Below are positions 48,885 to 62,440 of a stretch of 64,000 nucleotides of DNA, in pieces. This stretch comes from Xestospongia muta (taxonomy: Eukaryota > Porifera > Demospongiae > Haplosclerida > Petrosiidae): positions 4,092,001 to 4,156,000 of the forward strand of contig OY848930.1 of NCBI GenBank assembly GCA_963693285.1, in the 5' to 3' direction. The notes below the pieces were generated by a model. It worked only from the letters and a program-made list of their open reading frames with translations. It had not been told where the DNA came from and did not search any database. Numbering within the stretch: position 1 is the stretch's first letter; the number at the start of each line of letters is the position of its first letter. Both the position numbers and the translations under genes were made by a program.

Positions 48885-49229
48885 CTTTTTCTCATCTCAT
48901 AACATTAAAAATGTGATAGTTTAAATAACATAAAAACTATGTAAGATATAGTGTGAACAACGAACAAACTATGTAGGATGATATTACACTCCTTAACCCT
49001 TACCTTGTGTTGACATTATAGTTCAGACTGGCTAAAAAATGCTACCTATGTCATTATATATGACTCTTCACTTAATTATATATATTTATATAATTATATT
49101 GGAGGAAGGTTTGGTAATGCCAGCTAGACTAGAGCAAAACTGATTAAAGAACTTGACTTTGTCTGGCTTGCAAAATTTTGACATTGACGCAAATATATAT
49201 ATATATATATATACTATCAGATTGACAAG
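48885..49229. other. 3' flank of GCNT-like copy 1 and duplication junction
   Basis: The first 170 bp match the flank after copy 2 (55364-55545). About 165 bp (49061-49225), with no match in the unit and ending in a TA microsatellite, separate the two duplication copies. No gene is seen. Confidence 0.6.
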
Positions 49230-51044
<1,815 letters not shown>

Positions 51045-51067
51045 TTTGTTAACTATGGAGGAAGTAT

Positions 51068-54000
51068 TTACTTAATAATGTATGTATAATGTAGTAATGA
51101 TTCAGCTTGTACATCTTGATTGATTAATAACACATGTATATCCATAACATTAGTTCCAGTTAAGCCAGTCTTAACATGATTTTTGCCACTAGACAAGCTA
51201 CGGAACAAGTTATAGGAGTCATTGCAACTTATGGCAGAGTCTGGATCAAGTTGTTGTTGTATTGCTTGTTCCCACGTACACGTATCTACAATAGCACCAG
51301 CTGCATCTGTTGGTCCATCTTGACCATCCGTGCCAATTGAGGCCAGCACAGCTTTAGAAAGACAGCTATCAATTGGTGCTACACTTTGAGATCTCAGCTC
51401 ATGAATATATTTTGTGAATGACAGGGCAAGTTCTTGGTTTCTCCCTCCCAATCCAGACCCTTGTACAGTCACAGTTGGTTCTCCACTGCTAATCAGACAT
51501 ATGTTCTGAGAGGAGCCAGAGACAGCAAGACAATCTGTTAAGTAAGCCAGGTCATTGATGGGTATTGAAGAAGGAAACACAATCTTCATTAATTCTGACT
51601 TTAAATTGGCAGGCTTCACTGTCATTACTTTGTATGTAATATTTGCAAAAAATCTACCAATTTCTTTTGCTTCTCCTTGCACAGCATGTGACCATACTAT
51701 GACATCATAACCACACTCCTTTCCAATTTCAGCTGCAGCTTTTGTTGCCATAGCATTATTTCCAATCACTACATTATGTACATGTTCGGTATGAAGTACA
51801 CTGCTGCTCTGAGGCTGTAAAACTTGCTTTAACACTGATTCAGGTAATGGTTCTGCCTTATTTTGTGTGTGGTATGTCTCTATTACTTTTTGTATGAGTG
51901 TATGATCCAATGACTGTGGTACCGTAGGACCACTAGCAATATATTGTACTGGATCACCTATAATATCAGAGAGTATCAGACCTATTAACTAAAGGAGAAT
52001 AAATATAAAATATTAATAATTTACTTTGAATTTCTGTAGTAAATTATACCTTTGCTGGATAGGCAGCAGCTGCTAATTTACCCCCCTTCACTTGAGATAG
52101 ACATTGTCTAATAGCATTCATTTCATGTATTGAGGCTCCAGACTTTGTCAATAATTCTATAGCCTGTACAAAAATACAGAATTTCACTAAGTTTAATGCA
52201 TATATGTTTTGTTGCGTCTTAAGTGATAAAATTCACATATAGACTCAGCAATATAAGATTATGACCTCTCAGGGACTTATGATGTGAGGTTATAGCATAC
52301 AATCCCTCAAACTTGTTTATGTCAAAACATATATTGTATATACATTTGGGTTATAAAGTCTACACTTATTTTATACCTTTCGCTTGTCCTGAAGACTAAT
52401 GCAATCTGGTAGAGGTAGTAGTGCAGAACCTCCTCCTGAAATTAATGCTAAAACCAAATCATCTTCACCAGCTTCTTTGACTACTTGGAAGATTCTCCTA
52501 GCTGTTTTTTCTGCAGCTATATCTGGTAAATTATGTGCAGCACCTTCAAAAATGCTAATACAATGGAAGACAGTGTATGATTGATGAAAATTACCAAGAC
52601 AACATACTTAATTCTCTCGTCTTTCAAAAAAGGTTGAACACTTTTTGCGTTGCTTTGAATAGCAGTACTAACTGTTCCAACTGGGACACTTATGATTCCT
52701 TTCTTGATGTGCTCTCCTATTAGTGAATGTAACTCTACAGCCATACCAAATACAGCTTTGCCAAAACCAACAAGATGTATGTTACTGATGCAAAAAGAAC
52801 AAACACATTGATTATATAAAATACTAATAAGTAGTGACAACTTCTTACAGCACAGGAATTGGATACATTTAATACAAAATTATTAATACATAGTTGTAGA
52901 CTGTGTAATGTCATTCATTATGCTCTATTTAAACACATCAGCAACGTTATCCAAACTTGGTTCATCACTTCAGCTAAACCATAATATTAATTACATGTAT
53001 TTTGCATGTGTTTGTGTGTGTAGCAAGTTACAGATGTACATCTACATCCTTTTCACACACACACACACACACTCACATACGCGTGCAAAACATAGAAACA
53101 TGTGTTAAGGTTTAGGGTCAGGGATAAAGGTAACGTCTAATTAGATATTAAAGTATATATATACTTCCTGAGCCAAACATATAGCAAATGCCTTAATTTA
53201 GACCTATATATATTAAGTATAGGTACAGACAAGAGGTAATATTAGTCCAATACAAACAATGCAAACAATAAAGATTGTAGGATTGGCAAATGCATCATCT
53301 GTACATAATAACACAGGCATAGAATGCAACAATATATCACTGATATTATCTAAGTGATTTAGGTAGTTGGTGAATATATGTAGGTGATACAAATGCCATC
53401 CCTACTATCTTGATTGCATTCTTTGTATTAGACTGATATTACTCATCTCTACGTTTACTTCATTTTTTAGAAAATATTTTTATTCACTTGTTTGCTTAAG
53501 TTTTAAAAGCAAATGTTTTGATAGTCAATAATGAAAGCTGTAGCATGCTGGAAGGCAATGCATGAGGTTCCATATTTTAACCAGCTCACAAAAAAATGTA
53601 AATTACTGAAATCACTAATTTTATTTCTGAAGTGCACAAAATGATATCTACAAAAGTCATACTTTGTACTTGAGCATGTTACCTCTATGAATTTAGTGCC
53701 CAAACTGTTTATGGTTATTCAGTTATTATGATTTATGAAGTAGAGCCAGGGGAAAGACGAACATATCCAACATTTATGTGATGCATAGAAACATAATTTT
53801 GTTATCTTATAACTACATCATCATGAAGGTATTATCGTAGAAAGAAATACAACAAAGAATTGAAATGTTTTAATCAGTTTTGTGTGAAATATTCATTGTT
53901 TTCTGCCAATACATGTCAATGGACAATCAGGGCCATTCATCCATAGTCGCTACTACAGCGTACCTGATTATGTTTCATCATCACGTTAATCAGTGCAAGC

Positions 54001-56144
54001 CGACAATATGGCGATGGTCAGTAAGTTCTTCTTCTGTGTTGCTATTGGAAGCAGAAAACAGTTTGCTGGAAGATTGATTGCCTTAGCAAGTGTTTTGATA
54101 GTAACATTTTGCTATTTTTTCTCCCATTCACTCAATCTGGGTTTTCAAAGAGGATCGCTTGATCGTTTCGCCATTTTACCAGTTAGCCCTAGGCCTGGGT
54201 GTAAGACATATCACCGTGTACGTCTCTTACTCGATCCGCCAATAAACGCATCTTGTGAAAAATTATTTGATGGAGATAAGGAAGAAAGACAGCGAATTAG
54301 ACAATTTTTAAATTCTTGGAGACCTCCTAATGACACCGAAACTATTGAGTCACTGAAAAATTGCCAACATGTGAACACAGATTTCATGGATAACTTTTAC
54401 ATATCTGAAACAGAGAGGAACTTTCCTCTAGCTTTTCAAATGCCTTTATATTATCAACAGAACCTCTTACTGCAGCATATTCGTCTACTCAAGTACTTGT
54501 ATCGTCCACATAACATATACTGTATTCATATTGACAAGAAATCTCCAAAATGGTGGACAGATGGATTAAGACAATTTACAAAGTGTTTCAGTAACATCTT
54601 TATATCTACAAAACAAGTACATATTGTTTACGGATCAGTATCAATATTAGATGCTCATTTAAGCTGTTTAAAAGATCTTGTTAAAACTACAGCAGAATGG
54701 AGATATGTTATAACTCTTAACTCACCTGAAATACCTCTAGTCACTAACAAAGAAATGGTTGATATCTTTATAAAGATGAATGGCACTAACATCATGACAA
54801 GAGGTGTCAATGCTTTAAATAAGAAGTATAAGGCACCATATAATAGGTTATGGTATAAAAGCAAGTCAAAAAAAACTAATAGTTCTCGACTAGGTCCTAT
54901 ACCATATGATCTGACAGTATACAAGTCGGCATCATCTGTTAACAGTGCATTGAGTAGAAAATTTGTCAAGTTCATAGTCACTGACAAGAGAGCATTTGCT
55001 TTAAGAAAACGTCTACAATATGTCCATTCTGCTGAAGAATTCTTTTTTGTTACCTTGAATGTACTGAAAGATGCTCCAGGTAATTTTCATACATTAAAGA
55101 AAGGTTTGCGTATGCCTAGAGTATCAATACCAATATGGTTTAGTAATGATAATACTGTTTGTATTGAGAGACATTTTGTACACAACATTTGTATACTGAG
55201 CGCTAGTGATCTTCCATACTTGAAGGGTCGTTCAAATCTCTGGTTCTTTAACAAGTATCGCTTTGACTACGATCGTGTTGTTATGGATTGTATGGAGGAA
55301 CTATTACTAAAGAGACATTTTAAAGAGTATGAAGTAGATTGTGTTATTAAGACATTGTTATAACTTTTTCTCATCTCGTCACGTTAAAAATGTGATAGTT
55401 ATAAACAACATACAAACTGTGTAAGATATGGTGGAAACAATGAACAAACTATGTAGGATGTAGGATGACACTACACTCTCTAACCTTAACTATGTTGACA
55501 TTATAGTTCACACTGGCTAAAAAATGCTACCTATGTCATGATATAAAGTTCGCCTTTAGCAAGTAAACATTGGATATCAAGTAAAGTTTGGCTAATACCT
55601 GATTTAAAACTTAGTTATAGTATGATTGTCTACTAACTTAAAAACTTGTGATATGTATAGAATGTGAAGTCATCTAGATCTAGATTGGTAATAAATTGCA
55701 AATAAAATTGAAGAATTAAAAGGTCAGTGCAAACATACTATAATAAATAAAATTAGTTATAATATAAAATAATGTTCTGGAACAAATGATAATTGACTTC
55801 TTTACTTTATTCACATTGCACAAAGTCACCATTAAATTAAAATTTATTTTTTAATACAATACGTTTTGTACATTGCTAAGCAGTTATTCCTTTCATACAT
55901 CTTGTTAACACTGTATACACACTTAATAGTAGTACATGGCAATAAACAAAGTGGTTAAACCAATTTATGTATGTCCATTATTCACATACCTGCTCAACTG
56001 ATATTTTTTGCCATTTATAGAAAGAGTATTGCTTGTTTTGTTAACTTTAACAGCTTGTCTAACTAGATTAGCAGGTTTCACAGCTTCTATACCAGCCATG
56101 TAAATCCTTGTTGCATCTTGAAACATGTCACTTTTAGTACTCAT
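51068..56144 (-). CDS. GLYCTK: Glycerate kinase (GLYCTK type), complete, with a nested gene in intron 1
   Basis: Phosphorylates D-glycerate (serine/fructose catabolism), class II (MOFRL) type. Exons: 56144-55990, 52784-52608, 52554-52377, 52163-52050, 51988-51068; 1545 nt, 514 residues (human GLYCTK 523). The protein follows the human enzyme: LVGFGKAVFGMA, IISVPVGT, IFEGAAHNLPD, LISGGGSALLPLP (149-161), IASGPTVP, SSGEPTVTVQGSGLGGRNQE (about 375-394), GTDGQDGPTDAAGA (427-440), TGTNVMDIHVLL. No mitochondrial targeting extension is obvious, and the sequence starts MSTKSDMFQDATRIY. Intron 1 is 3.2 kb and contains the plus-strand core-2 transferase copy 2. The first exon was placed by homology and phase across this distance; a transcript would confirm it. 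Confidence 0.92.
53731..54007. other. 5' flank of GCNT-like copy 2
   Basis: About 240 bp present here but absent from copy 1, where a LINE fragment replaces it. It probably represents the original upstream sequence of the transferase. No further feature is clear. Confidence 0.45.
54008..55363 (+). CDS. Core-2/I-branching beta-1,6-N-acetylglucosaminyltransferase-like (GT14), copy 2
   Basis: 451 residues, single exon, highly similar to copy 1 along its whole length: same cytosolic tail, membrane anchor and GT14 catalytic segments (FPLAFQMPLYYQ, NIYCIHIDKKS, SAEEFFFVTL). Differences cluster in the middle (KAPYNRLWYKSKSKKTNS against KKSYNWLWYKRMSKITNS) and around the segment after DAPGNFHTLKKG, which may be an acceptor-side loop. 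Five codons are missing near the C-terminus. The first ATG is 54008; the open frame reaches back to a GTG at 53993, preceded by TAA at 53987. The gene lies antisense inside intron 1 of glycerate kinase. Confidence 0.88.
   Translation: MAMVSKFFFCVAIGSRKQFAGRLIALASVLIVTFCYFFSHSLNLGFQRGSLDRFAILPVSPRPGCKTYHRVRLLLDPPINASCEKLFDGDKEERQRIRQFLNSWRPPNDTETIESLKNCQHVNTDFMDNFYISETERNFPLAFQMPLYYQQNLLLQHIRLLKYLYRPHNIYCIHIDKKSPKWWTDGLRQFTKCFSNIFISTKQVHIVYGSVSILDAHLSCLKDLVKTTAEWRYVITLNSPEIPLVTNKEMVDIFIKMNGTNIMTRGVNALNKKYKAPYNRLWYKSKSKKTNSSRLGPIPYDLTVYKSASSVNSALSRKFVKFIVTDKRAFALRKRLQYVHSAEEFFFVTLNVLKDAPGNFHTLKKGLRMPRVSIPIWFSNDNTVCIERHFVHNICILSASDLPYLKGRSNLWFFNKYRFDYDRVVMDCMEELLLKRHFKEYEVDCVIKTLL
55546..55989. 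other. Remainder of glycerate kinase intron 1
   Basis: AT-rich sequence from the end of the duplication to exon 1 of glycerate kinase. I see no gene or repeat in it. Confidence 0.5.
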
Positions 56145-56769
56145 CCTATAATAATTACTACATATAATAATAGGGACCTATATCCTAAACCAACCCACCT
56201 AATAAACCAAGATTATTAAAACACACCCTCTCAGTAAAAATTAACTACATATAATACTAGGGACCTATATCCTAAACCGACCCACCTAATAAACCAAGAT
56301 TATTAAAATACACCCTCTCAGTAAAAATTAACTACATATAATAATAGAGACCTATATCCTAAACCGACCCACCTAATAAACCAAGATTATTAAAACACAC
56401 CCTCTCAGTATGAATTAACTAGTTAGGGAGTACAACAAAGACACATACATCATGGACATTTCAACAACATAACAAAAACTTTCTATGTCACTGGTCATAG
56501 AAATTTAAGATATGTACAATTTAGTAAGAGCTAGACTTCTTGCCCTGACACAAACTGTCAACAATCCAAATTTCCTTATCCAGCTAAATGTACATTACAA
56601 CCGAGAACTCCTATTGAAAGTAATCATTAACTAATATACCTCCAATATTGTGTTCTTGGAATGTGTAGAACTCTCCCCAAAGGTCTTGTGTAGTGAGACA
56701 TAACCAGCCACACCCCCTAATTATGACATAAAATAATTGTGGAGGAAGACTGAATCCAAGAAGGTAAGT
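56145..56769. promoter_or_regulatory. Divergent GLYCTK/ADAR intergenic region
   Basis: Glycerate kinase starts leftward at 56144 and the deaminase rightward at 56770. The 625 bp between them must contain both promoters, unless untranslated exons lie further away, and are nearly half filled by the 87-bp triplication. No clear TATA box was recognised. Confidence 0.5.
56156..56416. repeat. 87-bp tandem repeat, three copies
   Basis: GACCTATATCCTAAACC occurs at 56175, 56262 and 56349, exactly 87 bp apart, each followed by CCACCTAATAAACCAAG and ACACCCTCTCAGTA. The copies differ at only a few positions. Confidence 0.92.
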
Positions 56770-58149
56770 ATGGATCCAGTTCAAGAACTGGAACAAAGCT
56801 ACCCTGGTGTGAGATTTGAAGATTTGTCGCAAGTTTATAACTGTAGGTCAGGACTGTTTCAACGTGTTCACCGACAACCAACGATCTTTCGTTATCGAGT
56901 TAAGGTTTGGGGACGAAAATTTAAACAAGATGGAAAAGTCAACAAAAGAACTACAAAGAAAGCAGTTGCAGTGATGGCTTTAAATCACTTGAAGGAATGT
57001 GTCACTACAATTGATAGCTGTGAGGCAGATGAGATAGAAAGGAAAGTAGAGCAGAAATATAATGAAGTATCAGCTACGAGAGAGAATGCAGCAGCAATGC
57101 GTAAAGTTTTAGCCGCTATTGTAGTTAAGAAAAAGGTTAGTGGAGATACTAGTATGAATGTGGTTGCATTAGGTACTGGTACAAAATGCATTTCAAGTCG
57201 AAATATGATCCCAGGAATGACAGTAAACGATTGTCATGGTGAAGTGATTGTGAAGCGTGCATTTCAGAGATATCTCTACCAACAATTATGCCTTTGTTTT
57301 GAAAATCACAAGAATGATTCTATATTTCAACTGGCACCCTCATCTGGAAAGTACATTCTCAAGCCAGGTATCTCATTCCATATGTACGTTAGTACTGCAC
57401 CGTGTGGAGATGCTAGGGTTTTTATGCCTGTTGGCTTGGGGGTACAGCCAGATGGACACACAGGACGAACCAAAAGGGGTAAGTCACGATGTAAAATTGA
57501 TGAAGGAGAAGGCTCTGTGTTAGCTGAAAGACATCAAAATGATGACCGCATGGTGATAATGTCTTGTAGTGATAAGATGGCATCATGGAATGTAACAGGA
57601 GTACAGGGCAGTCTCCTTTCTCTCTTTGTTAAGCCTATTTTCTTTAAATCAATTGTTATAGGCAAAAATTATAACTATGAACATATGGCAAGAGCTATGT
57701 ATGTTCGTGTTGAAGCTGTTCAAGAAAATGAAGCTTTTCCGGAATCATACAAGGCATCGGCACCTTTGGTTGGTAAAGCAAATACTTCTATATATAAACA
57801 AGCAAAGCAAAGTTCATCATATTCTTTGAACTGGTGGGAAGGTGTAATGTTGGAAGTCATTGATACCTCAATTGGTTGCACTCAAGATGGCTCTCCTTCT
57901 CGTCTCTGTAAGCATGAAATGTTTAAGAAATGGTTATGTTTGTTCCAATTTCCTCTATCACACAATATTATGGAAAGTGGTATTCCTATAACAAAACTAC
58001 AGTTTACTAGCAATGACAGTTATGCTTTCATTAAAAGTTTAGCTAATGAGTATCAGTCTGTTAAACAGATACTTCACAAACACTACAGTGACTATTTGGG
58101 TCCATGGATTCAGACACAAGGGCAAAATGACTTCACAATAAATTGGTGA
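56770..58149 (+). CDS. ADAR-type double-stranded RNA adenosine deaminase, intronless
   Basis: Converts adenosine to inosine in RNA if active. 459 residues in one exon: one dsRNA-binding domain (about 1-75, PTIFRYRVKVWGRKFKQDG, KKAVAVMALNHL) and an A-deaminase domain (about 120-450). Zinc/catalytic residues appear as H156 and E158 in CHGEV, C212 in TAPCGDAR and C266 in SCSDK. GEGSV retains the glutamate equivalent to ADAR2 E488. SLLSLFVKPIFF, NWWEGVMLEVID and SRLCKHEMFKKW match family segments. The usual HAE is HGE here. A single dsRBD and no Z-binding domain separate it from ADAR1. ADAD-like proteins usually lose zinc ligands and this one does not. A frame opens earlier at a TTG (56737), but the first ATG is 56770; an AAG|GTAAGT donor consensus overlaps that ATG. 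Confidence 0.9.
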   Translation: MDPVQELEQSYPGVRFEDLSQVYNCRSGLFQRVHRQPTIFRYRVKVWGRKFKQDGKVNKRTTKKAVAVMALNHLKECVTTIDSCEADEIERKVEQKYNEVSATRENAAAMRKVLAAIVVKKKVSGDTSMNVVALGTGTKCISSRNMIPGMTVNDCHGEVIVKRAFQRYLYQQLCLCFENHKNDSIFQLAPSSGKYILKPGISFHMYVSTAPCGDARVFMPVGLGVQPDGHTGRTKRGKSRCKIDEGEGSVLAERHQNDDRMVIMSCSDKMASWNVTGVQGSLLSLFVKPIFFKSIVIGKNYNYEHMARAMYVRVEAVQENEAFPESYKASAPLVGKANTSIYKQAKQSSSYSLNWWEGVMLEVIDTSIGCTQDGSPSRLCKHEMFKKWLCLFQFPLSHNIMESGIPITKLQFTSNDSYAFIKSLANEYQSVKQILHKHYSDYLGPWIQTQGQNDFTINW

Positions 58150-59138
58150 AACCAAAAGTATGACAGATTGTAATCATGTGTATAATGAAAGCATAGCATT
58201 ACATGTATAATATTGTACAATATATTGTTTACATAGTTTTCCTTAAAATAGCTATATATAATTTATGTCTTCATAAACATGTACATTTGTGTGTGTTTAT
58301 TTTGTAAATTATATTGTTGACACATGTAGTTTATTAACATGGTTTGTTTACAATAAAGAGACTAAAATTGAGTTTAGGGTTGCTTGGCAACATATGAAAA
58401 ATATCAACAAATTCAACTCAATAAAGAGATAGATTGGTAAATGAATGTTAACAAAAGTACAAGACAATCAACTTTTGTTATTCCTATGAAAGAAATCTTG
58501 AACTAGTCCATTCAATAAATGCATCATGTTGTAGTGGCCATCATATGCATGTTTAGCAAATCACATGGATTGGAAAATTGGCCAGCTGTTAAAAATTATG
58601 ATCCTGTATTTTTAAAAGTAAACAGACATCATATAGAGTCATGAGATTCTGTACAACCTCTCATAAACTAGACAATAACTACCTAATCTGTGTACACAAC
58701 ATAGTCTATTTCCTTCTTATATTTACACTGTAGTAACAAGGAAGTGTAGGGCATCTTTGTTAGCAAATAAAACTTTGGTGAATCCAATGAATAGTTTGTG
58801 CAGCCACAAACTGCTACACAAGAGTCCATATTTTGCTGTGGCAAGGTACATTATAAGACTTTGAATTTTCCCTAATACCAGTTTCACATACTTCACTTAC
58901 TTACATACACTATATATAGTATTTTGGTAGAATTCTGTAATAAAACAACAGATAAACCAAACTGATAAAAATAAACCAATAATATGTTAAATAAACCATG
59001 TTTGACTAATGCAAGTTTTTTTAATTGACAAATAGTGATGTATAGTAATGTAAAAAAATATACTTTTTTATTCAGAAGAAAAAATAATAAACACCAATAT
59101 ATAATAATTGAACATAACTTGAAAGTTCTACAGTAAAA
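58150..59138. other. Intergenic region after the deaminase
   Basis: Contains the deaminase poly(A) signal. A dispersed repeat, with GTAACAAGGAAGTGTAGGGC near 58733, has a diverged partner near 62710 (TAACAAGGAAGGGTAGAGC). No coding exon is seen. Confidence 0.5.
58352..58357 (+). promoter_or_regulatory. Poly(A) signal AATAAA of the deaminase gene
   Basis: AATAAA lies 203 nt after the stop in an AT-rich stretch. Confidence 0.45.
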
Positions 59139-59432
59139 TTACTCTAATTTTCTTTTTTTGTCATAGTTGTCTTTTGCCATATCCTTTAACTTCTGACTAG
59201 TTATTGGTCCAGTATGTTGTACCAGTTGTAACAAATGAGACTCTTCATTAGATAGTAATTGGTAATCTAATACTAATATTTTATTGCGTCTTAATAAAGC
59301 TCTAGCCAAACAGATGAGTTGTCTTTGATCTACACTGAAGTTACTAGCTCTTTCAGCTACTATTCTATCAAGTTGTCCTTCAAGAGACTCAATAGCTGAT
59401 CTTAACTGGACCTAATACAAAATATAACATTA

Positions 59433-59546
<114 letters not shown>

Positions 59547-60529
59547 CTATAACAATAAAAAATCAAAACATATTATATAATTTTGTATCCACCAATCTGT
59601 TACCACAACAAGACCCTATATAATAACAAATAAACCATTTAGCTATTTTTTCAGTTACAAACCTCAGTAGATAAAAATAATACTATGACAACTAGAGTAA
59701 AGGTATATCCTCCACCAACTATGAAATAATGGTAATAGGTCTTCATTGTAATCCTCCCATGACCTCGCTTTTCTTCAGATTCAGCTGTTGATAATTCCAC
59801 AGGCATAAGAGACTATAACAAATTATCATGAAACACAATTGACATAAGAAGTTTGCCTACATGTTTATTACTTGATGAAGTATCAACAATCTCTATTAGA
59901 AAAGATTAATGTTATACTAAAATCTTGTTACTTATTACCAGCCTGGAATTGTTCCTGTATTAGTTCATCTTGATTATGTCTTAGTCCATTCATGATATCA
60001 CTGTTGACATTATATACTTCATTATTAGGTGGACCATATGTTAACATCTTTCCCTAAACAAATATTAGCATAATTGTGTAACATTCATAAGTACATTGAT
60101 AAATATACAAAAATTATGTTTATTCTGTGTTTAATTTAATGATGATTTTATGAACTGAACTTCTTATAGTAACATAACACATTGACTTACATCTCTTACT
60201 GATGGACACATTAGAACATAATGTAATTGATGAGTTACAAGAACTATACACTTCTCAGAGAGTAAATCACAGATACATCTGTTTGTAATATAAATGTTAT
60301 AATATATATAGCTATTACTAACCTTTCAAAGATATGTTTACTAACTGCAGCATCTACTGCACTCAGAGGATCATCTAATAAATATAATTATGTCAGCTTG
60401 ACGATAAATAGCTCTAAAAGACATGGACCATATATCTTGTGATCAATACACATTATTAACAAGTTACCTTGCCAACCCAACACGAGTTTTTTGTCCACCA
60501 CTAAGTGTTAATCCTCTCTCTCTAACATC

Positions 60530-60795
60530 ACTTTATTATCGTTAACACAGAACAATGGATTTATCCCACTTATGATCTTATTAACTTGATAATTATCTGT
60601 AGATAATAATTATTATTATACTGCTGAGTTGAAATTAATGCAAAAAGTTAAAAAAATGTACTTTACATTGAAACATTGAAATTCTAAACAATTAAAATTT
60701 TTCTATTTACTTTTATTTAGAGGAATCCCTCCAATTAACAAGAATTGCTAGACAATTAATACAACCTAATAGCAATCTAGTAATATTGGAAACTT
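60530..60795. other. Non-ABCC sequence replacing exons 9-12 in copy D
   Basis: About 265 AT-rich bases between the truncated exon 13 and exon 8 match no ABCC exon or intron that I can align. Origin unknown. Confidence 0.4.
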
Positions 60796-61982
60796 ACTTT
60801 AATTCTCTTTAGAGCAACTAAGCCTTGTGCAAAGTACAGTACACCAACTGCAGAGGTATCAACTATAACCAACCTCAAAGTTGAAATGATAGAGATAGAA
60901 AGAAAAATTCTTCTGGGAGTTAGTTTTCCACCAGTAGCAACAAATGTTGAAAATAAAGCAAATTGAGTTAGTGGAGTAATAAATGTTAATGATGATAGTT
61001 GTAGTGCTCTAATAGCTATAGCTCTCATATTCATTACAAGTTCCTTACTAGAAAGAGTCCATTATATTATATTGTCAATTAAATGTATACATACTGTCTC
61101 AACCTGCTGACTAGTCTGTGAAATGCATACTCCCATCCATACATCTTAATGACTCTAATACCACTGATGACCTCATTCATTACTTTAACTCTCTTATCTG
61201 TTTTGTCAGATACCTTTAATCTAGTTGAAAAATAGGTCAAGTACATATACCAATATGACAAGAGAGTTAACCTCAATTTTGAAAACAATCTCGAGATTGA
61301 GATTTGGAGAAGTGCTACAAAGCACTATTACAACAATAGGAACACATCCAGCATAACCAATTTCATAATATAATAAAATTAGAGAAACTATTACAACAAT
61401 CGGAGATATCATTACATTTGAGAAATAATGAAACATCTATTGAAAATAAAATAATTGATATTACAATTCCATGAGTAGTACATACTTCATCCATTTGATG
61501 AACATCATTAGATGCTAAATTTATGATATGTCCAGTTCCTATCTCACCGATAGATTTTTGTGTTAAAGATAAAATCTAAACAATAGAGTGACTTGATCAA
61601 AGTAGGTAATAACACAACTCCTAACATTACCAAACATCTCCTTATTCCTTTCTCACTTTGTCATAGATTGCATTTAACAGAGATATTCTTAACACAAAAG
61701 AAATCAATTGTCCCATATAACATCCACTATGATTTGCAATAGATACACATATACTGAATACTATGATACCAGCAGCAAATATATAGGCTTTGACTGTGTC
61801 AGATTTAGTTGGTGACTCTATGAAAATGTAGTCTGATAAATTGCCCAAAAAGATAGCTATTGATATATTCAATAGTGTCTACATACAAAAAGATTATAAA
61901 TAAAAATTATAACTAGAAATTTAGTACTAGAACAAATGAATAAAATTTATCTTAATACAACAATAATCTGTTGTACAAATTA

Positions 61983-62440
61983 CTATCAACTTGCTAGCAC
62001 TTTATTTCTGTTCTGATGTATTTATTTCCACACTTCTTCCTATTAATGCTTCTTATGATTATAACTCCTTCATACTTTCTGTTCCTTTTTCTCACACATA
62101 TGCCTTTCTATATCCCTTTGTTCTTTCTGTTTCTTCTATTTAAAACTGACTTCCCTACTCTACCAGATCTAGTACCTCTTTCTGTTCTTTTTAAAATAAT
62201 GTCATGAAACTAGTACAGTAACTTGTCTACTCTACCTCAATTGTTTTTATTCCTGTAACCCAGCACTCCATCATTTAATCATTTATCATTTATTTCTGTA
62301 ACCTATATTTAGATTATTTCTAGATTTATTATAGCATGTATTCAATTTGTTCATAATATATTTGTTTGGTCTCCTTAATATTAGCATATTGCTATTGGGT
62401 ACCTCTTGCCATTGAAAAAAATATTCTAGCGTGCTTAGCC
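61983..62440. repeat. Pyrimidine-rich insertion, possible retroelement 3' end
   Basis: This stretch in copy D intron 3 begins with TTC/CTT-rich sequence and ends GGTACCTCTTGCCATTGAAA followed by an A-run. That ending resembles the 3' tail of some LINE elements. No coding remnant is seen; the short plus-strand frame is low-complexity. Confidence 0.3.

Noticed and set aside
54655..54987. 110-codon minus-strand frame inside GCNT-like copy 2 (also 48167-48499 in copy 1)
   Set aside because: Shadow frame of the GT14 coding region; conserved only because the sense gene is.
56737..56769. TTG start for the deaminase, adding 11 residues
   Set aside because: Not an animal start codon; the ATG at 56770 precedes the dsRNA-binding domain directly.
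62016..62207. 63-codon hydrophobic frame (FFLLMLLMIITPSYF)
   Set aside because: Low-complexity pyrimidine-rich sequence with no family match; more likely retroelement-derived.
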